Origin: Sepiola atlantica
Lineage: Eukaryota; Mollusca; Cephalopoda; Sepiida; Sepiolidae
DNA: 64,000 bases
Direction of reading: 5' to 3'
Assembly (NCBI GenBank): GCA_963556195.1
Contig: CAUVYP010001208.1
Coordinates: forward strand, 3,472,001 to 3,536,000
Part shown: positions 45,943-58,766 of the stretch, one piece after another
Position numbering within the stretch: the first letter of the stretch is position 1
Layout: the number at the start of each line of letters is the position of its first letter
The notes under the pieces: model-generated
Databases searched by the model: none
What the model was told of the DNA's origin: nothing
What the model saw: the letters and a program-made list of their open reading frames with translations, nothing else
Translations under genes and position numbers: made by a program

Positions 45943-48544
45943 TAGCGCGTTTTAAAGTTGATATCGCTTTTGTTTATAACTTCCACATTTATTCGAATTG
46001 TGCAACGAAACTTTGCACAGATTAGCGGAGTCACATTTTCTACTGAAGTACCAAGTTTCAGAAGTGCAGCTCTTGTACTGCCGGAGATATGTCGATACAA
46101 ACTGAATACGCAAAACATCAACAAAATTTAGCGCGTTTTAAAGTTGATATCGCTTTTGTTTATAACTTCCACATTTATTCGAATTGTGCAACGAAACTTT
46201 GCAGACAGTCGCGGAGACACATGTTCTACTGAAGTACCAAGTTTCAGAAGTGCAGCTCTTGTACTGCCGGAGATATGTCGATACAAACTGAATACGGCAA
46301 CATCAACAAAATTTAGCGCGTTTTAAAGTTGATATCGCTTTTGTTTATAACTTCCACATTTATTCGAATTGTGCAACGAAACTTTGCAGACAGTCGCGGA
46401 CAGGCCTTTTCTACTGAAGTACAAAGTTTCAGAAGTGCAGCTCTTGTACTGCCGGAGATATGTCGATACAGACTGAATACGCAAAACATCAACAAAATTT
46501 AGCGCGTTTTAAAGTTGATATCGCTTTTGTTTATAACTTCCACATTTATTCGAATTGTGCAACGAAACTTTGCACAGATTAGCGGATACACATTTTCTAC
46601 TGAAGTACCAAGTTTCAGAAGTGCAGCTCTTGTACTGCCGGAGATATGTCGATACAAACTGAATACGCAAAATATCAACAAAATTTAGCGCGTTTTAAAG
46701 TTGATATCGCTTTTGTTTATAACTTCCACATTTATTCGAATTGTGCAACGAAACTTTGCAGACAGTCGCGGATAGGCCTTATCTACTGAAGTACCAAGTT
46801 TCAGAAGTGCAGCTCTTGTACTGCCGGAGATATGTCGATACAAACTGAATACGCAAAACATCAACAAAATTTAGCGCGTTTTAAAGTTGATATCGCTTTT
46901 GTTTATAACTTCCACATTTATTCGAATTGTGCAACGAAACTTTGCACAGATTAGCGGAGTCACATTTTCTACTGAAGTACCAAGTTTCAGAAGTGCAGCT
47001 CTTGTACTGCCGGAGATATGTCGATACAAACTGAATACGCAAAACATCAACAAAATTTAGCCCGTTTTAAAGTTGATATCGCTTTTTTTTATAACTTCCA
47101 CATTTATTCGAATTGTGCAACGAAACTTTGCAGACAGTCGCGGAGACACATGTTCTACTGAAGTACCAAGTTTCAGAAGTGCAGCTCCTGTACTGCCGGA
47201 GATATGTCGATACAAACTGAATACGCAAAACATCAACAAAATTTAGCGCGTTTTAAAGTTGATATCGCTTTTGTTTATAACTTCCACATTTATTCGAATT
47301 GTGCAACGAAACTTTGCACAGATTAGCGGAGTCACATGTTCTACTGAAGTATTAAGTTTCAGAAGTGCAGCTCTTGTACTGCCGGAGATATGTCGATACA
47401 AACTGAATACGCAAAACATCAACAAAATTTAGCGCGTTTGAAAGTTGATATCGCTTTTGTTTATAACTTCCACATTTATTCGAATTGTGCAACGAAACTT
47501 TGCAGACAGTCGCGGAGACACATGTTCTACTGAAGTACCAAGTTTCAGAAGTGCAGCTCTTGTACTGCCGGAGATATGTCGATACAAACTGAATACGACA
47601 ACATCAACAAAATTTAGCTCGTTTTAAAGTTGATATCGCTTTTGTTTATAACTTCCACATTTATTCGAATTGTGCAACGAAACTTTGCACAGATTAGCGG
47701 AGTCACATGTTCTACTGAAGTACCAAGTTTCAGAAGTGCAGCTCTTGTACTGCCGGAGATATGTCGATACAAACTGAATACGCAAAACATCAACAAAATT
47801 TAGCGCGTTTTAAAGTTGATATCGCTTTTGTTTATAACTTCCACATTTATTCGAATTGTGCAACGAAACTTTGCACAGATTAGCGGAGTCACATGTTCTA
47901 CTGAAGTACCAAATTTCAGAAGTGCAGCTCTTGTACTGCCGGAGATATGTCGATACAAACTGAATACGCAAAACATCGACAAAATTTAGCGCGTTTTAAA
48001 GTTGATATCGCTTTTGTTTATAACTTCCACATTTATTCGAATTGTGCAACGAAACTTTGCACAGATTAGCGGACTCACATTTTCTACTGAAGTACCAAGT
48101 TTCAAAAGTGCAGCTCATGTACTGCCGGAGATATGTCGATACAAACTGAATACGCAAAACATCAACAAAATTTAGCGCGTTTTAAAGTTGATATCGCTTT
48201 TGTTTATAACTTCCACATTTATTCGAATTGTGCAACGAAACTTTGCAGACAGTCGCGGAGACACATGTCTTACTGAAGTACCAAGTTTCAGAAGTGCAGC
48301 TCTTGTACTGCCGGAGATATGTCGATACAAACTGAATACGCAAAACATCAACAAAATTTAGCGCGTTTTAAAGTTGATATCGCTTTTGTTTATAACTTCC
48401 ACATTTATTCGAATTGTGCAACGAAACTTTGCACAGATTAGCGGAGTCACATTTTCTACTGAAGTACCAAGTTTCAGAAGTGCAGCTCTTGTACTGCCGG
48501 AGATATGTCGATACAAACTGAATACGCAAAACATCAACAAAATT

Positions 48545-48730
48545 TAGCGCGTTTGAAAGTTGATATCACTTTTGTTTATAACTTCCACATTTATTCGAAT
48601 TGTGCAACGAAACTTTGCAGACAGTCGCGGACAGGCCTTTTCTACTGAAGTACCAAGTTTCAGAAGTGCAGCTCTTGTACTGCCGGAGATATGTCGATAC
48701 AAACTGAATACGCAAAACATCAACAAAATT
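48545..48730. repeat. Chimeric monomer Sd/G
   Basis: The left end GCGTTTGAAAGTTGATATCAC is that of the Sd at 53564, and the box GCGGACAGGCC is that of the G at 53749. At the equivalent place in the next copy these are two successive monomers, so one 185-bp length was lost here or gained there. The breakpoint lies between about positions 26 and 88. Confidence 0.85.
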
Positions 48731-49288
48731 AAGCGCGTTTTAAAGTTGATATCGCTTTTGTTTATAACTTCCACATTTATTCGAATTGTGCAACGAAACT
48801 TTGCACAGATTAGCGGAGTCACATTTTCTACTGAAGTACCAAGTTTCAGAAGTGCAGCTCTTGTACTGCCGGAGATATGTCGATACAAACTGAATACGCA
48901 AAACATCAACAAAATTTAGCGCGTTTTAAAGTTGATATCGCTTTTGTTTATAACTTCCACATTTATTCGAATTGTGCAACGAAACTTTGCACAGATTAGC
49001 GGATACACATTTTCTACTGAAGTACCAAGTTTCTGAAGTGCAGCTCTTGTACTGCCCAAGATATGTCGATACAAACTGAATACGCAAAATATCAACAAAA
49101 TTTAGCGCGTTTTAAAGTTGATATCGCTTTTGTTTATAACTTCCACATTTATTCGAATTGTGCAACGAAACTTTGCAGACAGTCGCGGATAGGCCTTATC
49201 TACTGAAGTACCAAGTTTCAGAAGTGCAGCTCTTGTACTGCCGGAGATATGTCGATACAAACTGAATACGCAAAACATCAACAAAATT
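48731..49288. repeat. N-N-K junction segment
   Basis: Three monomers that recur at 53935-54492, 5204 bp later, including private TTTCTGAAG and GCCCAAGATATG. After K the third copy has N then F, while here F follows directly, so one more monomer was lost or gained. Confidence 0.8.
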
Positions 49289-52200
49289 TAGCCCGTTTTA
49301 AAGTTGATATCGCTTTTGTTTATAACTTCTACATTTATTCGAATTGTGCAACGAAACTTTGCAGACAGTCGCGGAAACACATGTTCTACTGAAGTACCAA
49401 GTTTCAGAAGTGCAGCTCCTGTACTGCCGGAGATATGTCGATACAAACTGAATACGCAAAACATCAACAAAATTTAGCGCGTTTTAAAGTTGATATCGCT
49501 TTTGTTTATAACTTCCACATTTATTCGAATTGTGCAACGAAACTTTGCACAGATTAGCGGAGTCACATGTTCTACTGAAGTACCAAGTTTCAGAAGTGCA
49601 GCTCTTGTACTGCCGGAGATATGTCGATACAAACTGAATACGCAAACTATCAACTAAATTTAGTGCGATTTAAGGTTGATATCACTTTTGTTTATAACTT
49701 CACCATTCTTTAGAATTGTGCAACGAAACTTTGCAGAGATAAGCGGAGTCACATGCTCTACTGAAGTACCAAGTTTCAGAAGTGCAGCTCTTTTACTGCC
49801 AGAGATATGTCGATACAAACTGAATACGCAAAACATCGACAAAATTTAGCGCGTTTTAAAGTTGATATCGCTTTTGTTTATAACTTCCACATTTATTCGA
49901 ATTGTGCAACGAAACTTTGCACAGATTAGCGGAGTAACATTTTCTACTGAAGTACTAAGTTTCAGAAGTGCAGCTCTTGTACTGCCGGAGATATGTCGAT
50001 AAAAACTGAATACGCAAAACATCGACAAAATTTAGCGCGTTTTAAAGTTGATATCGCTTTTGTTTATAACTTCCACATTTATTCGAATTGTGCAACGAAA
50101 CTTTGCACAGATTAGCGGAGTCACATTTTCTACTGAAGTACCAAGTTTCAAAAGTGCAGCTCATGTACTGCCGGAGATATGTCGATACAAACTGAATACG
50201 CAAAACATCAACAAAATTTAGCGCGTTTTAAAGTTGATATCGCTTTTGTTTATAACTTCCACATTTATTCGAATTGTGCAACGAAACTTTGCAGACAGTC
50301 GCGGAGACACATGTTCTACTTAAGTACCAAGTTTCAGAAGTGCAGCTCTTGTACTGCCGGAGATATGTCGATACAAACTGAATACGCAAAACATCAACAA
50401 AATTTAGCGCGTTTTAAAGTTGATATCGCTTTTGTTTATAACTTCCACATTTATTCGAATTGTGCAACGAAACTTTGCACAGATTAGCGGAGTCACATTT
50501 TCTACTGAAGTACCAAGTTTCAGAAGTGCAGCTCTTGTACTGCCGGAGATATGTCGATACAAACTGAATACGCAAAACATCAACAAAATTTAGCGCGTTT
50601 AAAAGTTGATATCGCTTTTGTTTATAACTTCCACATTTATTCGAATTGTGCAACGAAACTTTGCAGACAGTCGCGGAGACACATGTTCTACTGAAGTACC
50701 AAGTTTCAGAAGTGCAGCTCTTGTACTGCCGGAGATATGTCGATACAAACTGAATACGACAACATCAACAAAATTTAGCGCGTTTTAAAGTTGATATCGC
50801 TTTTGTTTATAACTTCCACATTTATTCGAATTGTGCAACGAAACTTTGCAGACAGTCGCGGACAGGCCTTTTCTACTGAAGTACCAAGTTTCAGAAGTGC
50901 AGCTCTTGTACTGCCGGAGATATGTCGATACAAACTGAATACGCAAAACATCAACAAAATTAAGCGCGTTTTAAAGTTGATATCGCTTTTGTTTATAACT
51001 TCCACATTTATTCGAATTGTGCAACGAAACTTTGCACAGATTAGCGGAGTCACATTTTCTACTGAAGTACCAAGTTTCAGAAGTGCAGCTCTTGTACTGC
51101 CGGAGATATGTCGATACAAACTGAATACGCAAAACATCAACAAAATTTAGCGCGTTTTAAAGTTGATATCGCTTTTGTTTATAACTTCCACATTTATTCG
51201 AATTGTGCAACGAAACTTTGCAGACAGTCGCGGAGACACATGTTCTACTGAAGTACCAAGTTTCAGAAGTGCAGCTCTTGTACTGCCGGAGATATGTCGA
51301 TACAAACTGAATACGGCAACATCAACAAAATTTAGCGCGTTTTAAAGTTGATATCGCTTTTGTTTATAACTTCCACATTTATTCGAATTGTGCAACGAAA
51401 CTTTGCAGACAGTCGCGGACAGGCCTTTTCTACTGAAGTACAAAGTTTCAGAAGTGCAGCTCTTGTACTGCCGGAGATATGTCGATACAGACTGAATACG
51501 CAAAACATCAACAAAATTTAGCGCGTTTTAAAGTTGATATCGCTTTTGTTTATAACTTCCACATTTATTCGAATTGTGCAACGAAACTTTGCACAGATTA
51601 GCGGATACACATTTTCTACTGAAGTACCAAGTTTCAGAAGTGCAGCTCTTGTACTGCCGGAGATATGTCGATACAAACTGAATACGCAAAATATCAACAA
51701 AATTTAGCGCGTTTTAAAGTTGATATCGCTTTTGTTTATAACTTCCACATTTATTCGAATTGTGCAACGAAACTTTGCAGACAGTCGCGGATAGGCCTTA
51801 TCTACTGAAGTACCAAGTTTCAGAAGTGCAGCTCTTGTACTGCCGGAGATATGTCGATACAAACTGAATACGCAAAACATCAACAAAATTTAGCGCGTTT
51901 TAAAGTTGATATCGCTTTTGTTTATAACTTCCACATTTATTCGAATTGTGCAACGAAACTTTGCACAGATTAGCGGAGTCACATTTTCTACTGAAGTACC
52001 AAGTTTCAGAAGTGCAGCTCTTGTACTGCCGGAGATATGTCGATACAAACTGAATACGCAAAACATCAACAAAATTTAGCCCGTTTTAAAGTTGATATCG
52101 CTTTTTTTTATAACTTCCACATTTATTCGAATTGTGCAACGAAACTTTGCAGACAGTCGCGGAGACACATGTTCTACTGAAGTACCAAGTTTCAGAAGTG

Positions 52201-53563
52201 CAGCTCCTGTACTGCCGGAGATATGTCGATACAAACTGAATACGCAAAACATCAACAAAATTTAGCGCGTTTTAAAGTTGATATCGCTTTTGTTTATAAC
52301 TTCCACATTTATTCGAATTGTGCAACGAAACTTTGCACAGATTAGCGGAGTCACATGTTCTACTGAAGTATTAAGTTTCAGAAGTGCAGCTCTTGTACTG
52401 CCGGAGATATGTCGATACAAACTGAATACGCAAAACATCAACAAAATTTAGCGCGTTTGAAAGTTGATATCGCTTTTGTTTATAACTTCCACATTTATTC
52501 GAATTGTGCAACGAAACTTTGCAGACAGTCGCGGAGACACATGTTCTACTGAAGTACCAAGTTTCAGAAGTGCAGCTCTTGTACTGCCGGAGATATGTCG
52601 ATACAAACTGAATACGACAACATCAACAAAATTTAGCTCGTTTTAAAGTTGATATCGCTTTTGTTTATAACTTCCACATTTATTCGAATTGTGCAACGAA
52701 ACTTTGCACAGATTAGCGGAGTCACATGTTCTACTGAAGTACCAAGTTTCAGAAGTGCAGCTCTTGTACTGCCGGAGATATGTCGATACAAACTGAATAC
52801 GCAAAACATCAACAAAATTTAGCGCGTTTTAAAGTTGATATCGCTTTTGTTTATAACTTCCACATTTATTCGAATTGTGCAACGAAACTTTGCACAGATT
52901 AGCGGAGTCACATGTTCTACTGAAGTACCAAGTTTCAGAAGTGCAGCTCTTGTACTGCCGGAGATATGTCGATACAAACTGAATACGCAAAACATCGACA
53001 AAATTTAGCGCGTTTTAAAGTTGATATCGCTTTTGTTTATAACTTCCACATTTATTCGAATTGTGCAACGAAACTTTGCACAGATTAGCGGACTCACATT
53101 TTCTACTGAAGTACCAAGTTTCAAAAGTGCAGCTCATGTACTGCCGGAGATATGTCGATACAAACTGAATACGCAAAACATCAACAAAATTTAGCGCGTT
53201 TTAAAGTTGATATCGCTTTTGTTTATAACTTCCACATTTATTCGAATTGTGCAACGAAACTTTGCAGACAGTCGCGGAGACACATGTCTTACTGAAGTAC
53301 CAAGTTTCAGAAGTGCAGCTCTTGTACTGCCGGAGATATGTCGATACAAACTGAATACGCAAAACATCAACAAAATTTAGCGCGTTTTAAAGTTGATATC
53401 GCTTTTGTTTATAACTTCCACATTTATTCGAATTGTGCAACGAAACTTTGCACAGATTAGCGGAGTCACATTTTCTACTGAAGTACCAAGTTTCAGAAGT
53501 GCAGCTCTTGTACTGCCGGAGATATGTCGATACAAACTGAATACGCAAAACATCAACAAAATT
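49289..53563. repeat. 27-monomer HOR, shared part of copy 2 (4275 bp)
   Basis: It is a near-perfect copy of 44270-48544, with two substitutions seen and all three 185-bp Sd monomers at equivalent places. The A at 50962 (TAAGCGCG) also occurs at 48731 and 53935. Confidence 0.9.
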
Positions 53564-55050
53564 TAGCGCGTTTGAAAGTTGATATCACTTTTGTTTATAA
53601 CTTCCACATTTATTCGAATTGTGCAACGAAACTTTGCAGACAGTCGCGGAGACACATGTTCTACTGAAGTACCAAGTTTCAGAAGTGCAGCTTGTGTACT
53701 GCCGGAGATATGTCGATACAAACTGAATACGACAACATCAACAAAATTTAGCGCGTTTTAAAGTTGATATCGCTTTTGTTTATAACTTCCACATTTATTC
53801 GAATTGTGCAACGAAACTTTGCAGACAGTCGCGGACAGGCCTTTTCTACTGAAGTACCAAGTTTCAGAAGTGCAGCTCTTGTACTGCCGGAGATATGTCG
53901 ATACAAACTGAATACGCAAAACATCAACAAAATTAAGCGCGTTTTAAAGTTGATATCGCTTTTGTTTATAACTTCCACATTTATTCGAATTGTGCAACGA
54001 AACTTTGCACAGATTAGCGGAGTCACATTTTCTACTGAAGTACCAAGTTTCAGAAGTGCAGCTCTTGTACTGCCGGAGATATGTCGATACAAACTGAATA
54101 CGCAAAACATCAACAAAATTTAGCGCGTTTTAAAGTTGATATCGCTTTTGTTTATAACTTCCACATTTATTCGAATTGTGCAACGAAACTTTGCACAGAT
54201 TAGCGGATACACATTTTCTACTGAAGTACCAAGTTTCTGAAGTGCAGCTCTTGTACTGCCCAAGATATGTCGATACAAACTGAATACGCAAAATATCAAC
54301 AAAATTTAGCGCGTTTTAAAGTTGATATCGCTTTTGTTTATAACTTCCACATTTATTCGAATTGTGCAACGAAACTTTGCAGACAGTCGCGGATAGGCCT
54401 TATCTACTGAAGTACCAAGTTTCAGAAGTGCAGCTCTTGTACTGCCGGAGATATGTCGATACAAACTGAATACGCAAAACATCAACAAAATTTAGCGCGT
54501 TTTAAAGTTGATATCGCTTTTGTTTATAACTTCCACATTTATTCGAATTGTGCAACGAAACTTTGCACAGATTAGCGGAGTCACATTTTCTACTGAAGTA
54601 CCAAGTTTCAGAAGTGCAGCTCTTGTACTGCCGGAGATATGTCGATACAAACTGAATACGCAAAACATCAACAAAATTTAGCCCGTTTTAAAGTTGATAT
54701 CGCTTTTGTTTATAACTTCCACATTTATTCGAATTGTGCAACGAAACTTTGCAGACAGTCGCGGAGACACATGTTCTACTGAAGTACCAAGTTTCAGAAG
54801 TGCAGCTCCTGTACTGCCGGAGATATGTCGATACAAACTGAATACGCAAAACATCAACAAAATTTAGCGCGTTTTGAAGTTGATATCGCTTTTGTTTATA
54901 ACTTCCACATTTATTCGAATTGTGCAACGAAACTTTGCACAGATTAGCGGAGTCACATGTTCTACTGAAGTACCAAGTTTCAGAAGTGCAGCTCTTGTAC
55001 TGCCGGAGATATGTCGATACAAACTGAATACGCAAAACATCAACAAAATT
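53564..55050. repeat. Third partial copy: Sd-G-N-N-K-N-F-H (1487 bp)
   Basis: It continues the repeating unit after copy 2 with both Sd and G intact. The Sd at 53564 also has CTTGTGTACTG, the Q marker, so it may itself carry converted sequence. Confidence 0.8.
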
Positions 55051-56165
55051 TAGCGCGTTTGAAAGTTGATATCGCTTTTGTTTATAACTTCCACATTTAT
55101 TCGAATTGTGCAACGAAACTTTGCAGACAGTCGCGGAGACACATGTTCTACTGAAGTACCAAGTTTCAGAAGTGCAGCTCTTGTACTGCCGGAGATATGT
55201 CGATACAAACTGAATACGACAACATCAACAAAATTTAGCTCGTTTTAAAGTTGATATCGCTTTTGTTTATAACTTCCACATTTATTCGAATTGTGCAACG
55301 AAACTTTGCACATATTAGCGGAGTCACATGTTCTACTGAAGTACCAAGTTTCAGAAGTGCAGCTCTTGTACTGCCGGAGATATGTCGATACAAACTGAAT
55401 ACGCAAAACATCAACAAAATTTAGCGCGTTTTAAAGTTGATATCGCTTTTGTTTATAACTTCCACATTTATTCGAATTGTGCAACGAAACTTTGCACAGA
55501 TTAGCGGAGTCACATGTTCTACTGAAGTACCAAGTTTCAGAAGTGCAGCTCTTGTACTGCCGAAGATATGTCGATACAAACTGAATACGCAAACTATCAA
55601 CAAAATTTAGTGCGATTTAAAGTTGATATCGCTTTTGTTTATAACTTCACCATTCTTTAGAATTGTGCAACGAAACTTTGCAGAGATAAGCGGAGTCACA
55701 TGCTCTACTGAAGTACTAAGATTCAGAAGTGCAGCTCTTGTACTGCCGGAGATATGTCGATACAAACTGAATACGCAAAACATCAACAAAATTTAGCCCG
55801 TTTTAAAGTTGATATCGCTTTTGTTTATAACTTCCACATTTATTCGAATTGTGCAACGAAACTTTGCAGACAGTCGCGGAGGCACATTTTCTACTGAAGT
55901 ACCAAGTTTCAGAAGTGCAGCTCTTTTACTGCCGGAGATATGTCGATACAAACTGAATACGCAAAACATCGACAAAATTTAGCGCGTTTTAAAGTTGATA
56001 TCGCTTTTGTTTATAACTTCCACATTTATTCGAATTGTGCAACGAAACTTTGCACAGATTAGCGGAGTCACATTTTCTACTGAAGTACCAAGTTTCAGAA
56101 GTGCAGCTCTTGTACTGCCGGAGATATGTCGATACAAACTGAATACGCAAAACATCAACAAAATT
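55051..56165. repeat. Transition: Sd-H-Y-T-P-N (1115 bp)
   Basis: It holds the last Sd of the window, then a Y-like monomer (GCAAACTATC end, GCCGAAG) followed by T. Here the Sd/G/F block gives way to the Q/T-type modules seen before 43.3 kb. Confidence 0.78.
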
Positions 56166-57280
56166 TAGCGCGTTTTAAAGTTGATATCGCTTTTGTTTAT
56201 AACTTCCACATTTATTCGAATTGTGCAACGAAACTTTGCAGACAGTCGCGGAGGCACATTTTCTACTGAAGTACCAAGTTTCAGAAGTGCAGCTCTTGTA
56301 CTGCCGGAGATATGTCGATACTAACTGAATACGCAAAACATCAACAAAATTTAGCGCGTTTTAAAGTTGATATCGCTTTTGTTTATAACTTCCACATTTA
56401 TTCGAATTGTGCAACGAAACTTTGCACAGATTAGCGGAGTCACATGTTCTACTGAAGTACCAAGTTTCAGAAGTGCAGCTTGTGTACTGCCGGGGATATG
56501 TCGATACAAACTGAATACGCAAAACATCGACAAAATTTAGTGCGATTTAAAGTTGATATCGCTTTTGTTTATAACTTCACCATTCTTTAGAATTGTGCAA
56601 CGAAACTTTGCAGAGATAAGCGGAGTCACATGCTCTACTGAAGTACCAAGTTTAAGAAGTGCAGCTCTTTTACTGCCGGAGATATGTCGATACAAACTGA
56701 ATACGCAAAACATCGACAAAATTTAGCGCGTTTTAAAGTTGATATCGCTTTTGTTTATAACTTCCACATTTATTCGAATTGTGCAACGAAACTTAGCACA
56801 GATTAGCGGAGTAACATTTTCTACTGAAGTACCAAGTTTCAGAAGTGCAGCTATTGTACTGCCGGAGATATGTCGATACAAACTGAATACGCAAAACATC
56901 GACACAATTTAGCGCGTTTTAAAGTTGATATCGCTTTTGTTTATAACTTCCACATTTATTCGAATTGTGCAACGAAACTTTGCACAGATTAGCGGAGTCA
57001 CATTTTCTACTGAAGTACCAAGTATCAGAAGTGCAGCTCTTGTACTGCCGGAGATATGTCGATACAAACTGAATACGCAAAACATCAACAAAATTTAGCG
57101 CGTTTTAAAGTTGATATCGCTTTTGTTTATAACTTCCACATTTATTCGAATTGTGAACGAAACTTTGCAGACAGTCGCGGATAGGCCTTATCTACTGAAG
57201 TACCAAGTTTCAGAAGTGCAGCTCTTTTACTGCCGGAGATATGTCGATACAAACTGAATACGCAAAACATCGACAAAATT
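56166..57280. repeat. Six-monomer module Px-Q-T-N2-N-Kd (1115 bp)
   Basis: It has the core order of the outer part of domain 2. The Px starts TAGCGCG, not TAGCCCG, a likely N/Px chimera or reversion. Several private substitutions occur (GCCGGGGATATG, CTATTGTACTG, AGTATCAG). Confidence 0.8.
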
Positions 57281-58766
57281 TAGCGCGTTTTAAAGTTGAT
57301 ATCGCTTTTGTTTATAACTTCCACATTTATTCGAATTGTGCAACGAAACTTTGCACAGATTAGCGGAGTAACATTTTCTACTGAAGTACGCAGTTTCAGA
57401 AGTGCAGCTCTTGTACTGCCGGAGATATGTCGATACAAACTGAATACGCAAAACATCGACAAAATTTAGCGCGTTTTAAAGTTGATATCGCTTTTGTTTA
57501 TAACTTCCACATTTATTCGAATTGTGCAACGAAACTTTGCACAGATTAGCGGAGTCACATTTTCTACTGAAGTACCAAGTTTCAGAAGTGCAGCTCTTGT
57601 ACTGCCGGAGATATGTCGATACAAACTGAATACGCAAAACATCAACAAAATTTAGCGCGTTTTAAAGTTGATATCGCTTTTGTTTATAACTTCCACATTT
57701 ATTCGAATTGTGCAACGAACTTTGCAGACAGTCGCGGATAGGCCTTTTCCACTGAAGTACCAAGTTTCAGAAGTGCAGCTCTTGTACTGCCGGAGATATG
57801 TCGATACAAACTGAATACGCAAAACATCAACAAAATTTAGCGCGTTTTAAAGTTGATATCGCTTTTGTTTATAACTTCCACATTTATTCGAATTGTGCAA
57901 CGAAACTTTGCAGACAGTCGCGGAGACACATGTTCTACTGAAGTACCAAGTTTCAGAAGTGCAGCTCTTTTACTGCCGGAGATATGTCGATACAAACTGA
58001 ATACGCAAAACATCGACAAAATTTAGCGCGTTTTAAAGTTGATATCGCTTTTGTTTATAACTTCAACATTTATTCGAATTGTGCAACGAAACTTTGCACA
58101 GATTAGCGGAGTCACATTTTCTACTGAAGTACCAAGTTTCAGAAGTGCAGCTCTTGTACTGCCGGAGATATGTCGATACAAACTGAATACGCAAAACATC
58201 AACAAAATTTAGCGCGTTTTAAAGTTGATATCGCTTTTGTTTATAACTTCCACATTTATTCGAATTGTGAACGAAACTTTGCAGACAGTCGCGGATAGGC
58301 CTTATCTACTGAAGTACCAAGTTTCAGAAGTGCAGCTCTTGTACTGCCGGAGATATGTCGATACAAACTGAATACGCAAAACATCAACAAAATTTAGCGC
58401 GTTTTAAAGTTGATATCGCTTTTGTTTATAACTTCCACATTTATTCGAATTGTGCAACGAAACTTTGCACAGATTAGCGGAGTCACATTTTCTACTGAAG
58501 TACCAAGTTTCAGAAGTGCAGCTCTTGTACTGCCGGAGATATGTCGATACAAACTGAATACGCAAAATATCAACAAAATTTAGCCCGTTTTAAAGTTGAT
58601 ATCGCTTTTGTTTATAACTTCCACATTTATTCGAATTGTGCAACGAAACTTTGCAGACAGTCGCGGAGGCACATTTTCTACTGAAGTACCAAGTTTCAGA
58701 AGTGCAGCTCTTGTACTGCCGGAGATATGTCGATACTAACTGAATACGCAAAACATCAACAAAATT
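57281..58766. repeat. N2-N-K(185)-S-N-Kd-N-Px
   Basis: Eight monomers. The K at 57653-57837 is 185 bp through a different deletion (GCAACGAACTTTG, an A lost), a private event and not a Kd copy. S has a CATTTATT left part and CATCGAC end. Confidence 0.78.

Larger units (their letters stand above)
44270..48544. repeat. 27-monomer HOR, shared part of copy 1 (4275 bp)
   Basis: The order is F-H-T-N2-X-S-N-Sd-G-N-Sd-G-N-K-N-F-H-Sd-H-H-X-S-N. It matches 49289-53563 at an offset of 5019 bp (27 x 186 minus 3, from three 185-bp Sd). By reading, only 45943 (T against A at 50962) and 47913 (A against G at 52932) differ. Shared private marks include TTAAGGTTGATATCAC, GATAAAAACTG, CTTAAGTACC, TACAGACTG and a run of eight T at 47080s. 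Confidence 0.9.

Noticed and set aside
44270..53563. The near-perfect duplication as a proven assembly error
   Set aside because: Two consistent differences and different flanking junctions (48545 against 53564-53934) argue for two real copies. Read depth is needed to settle it.
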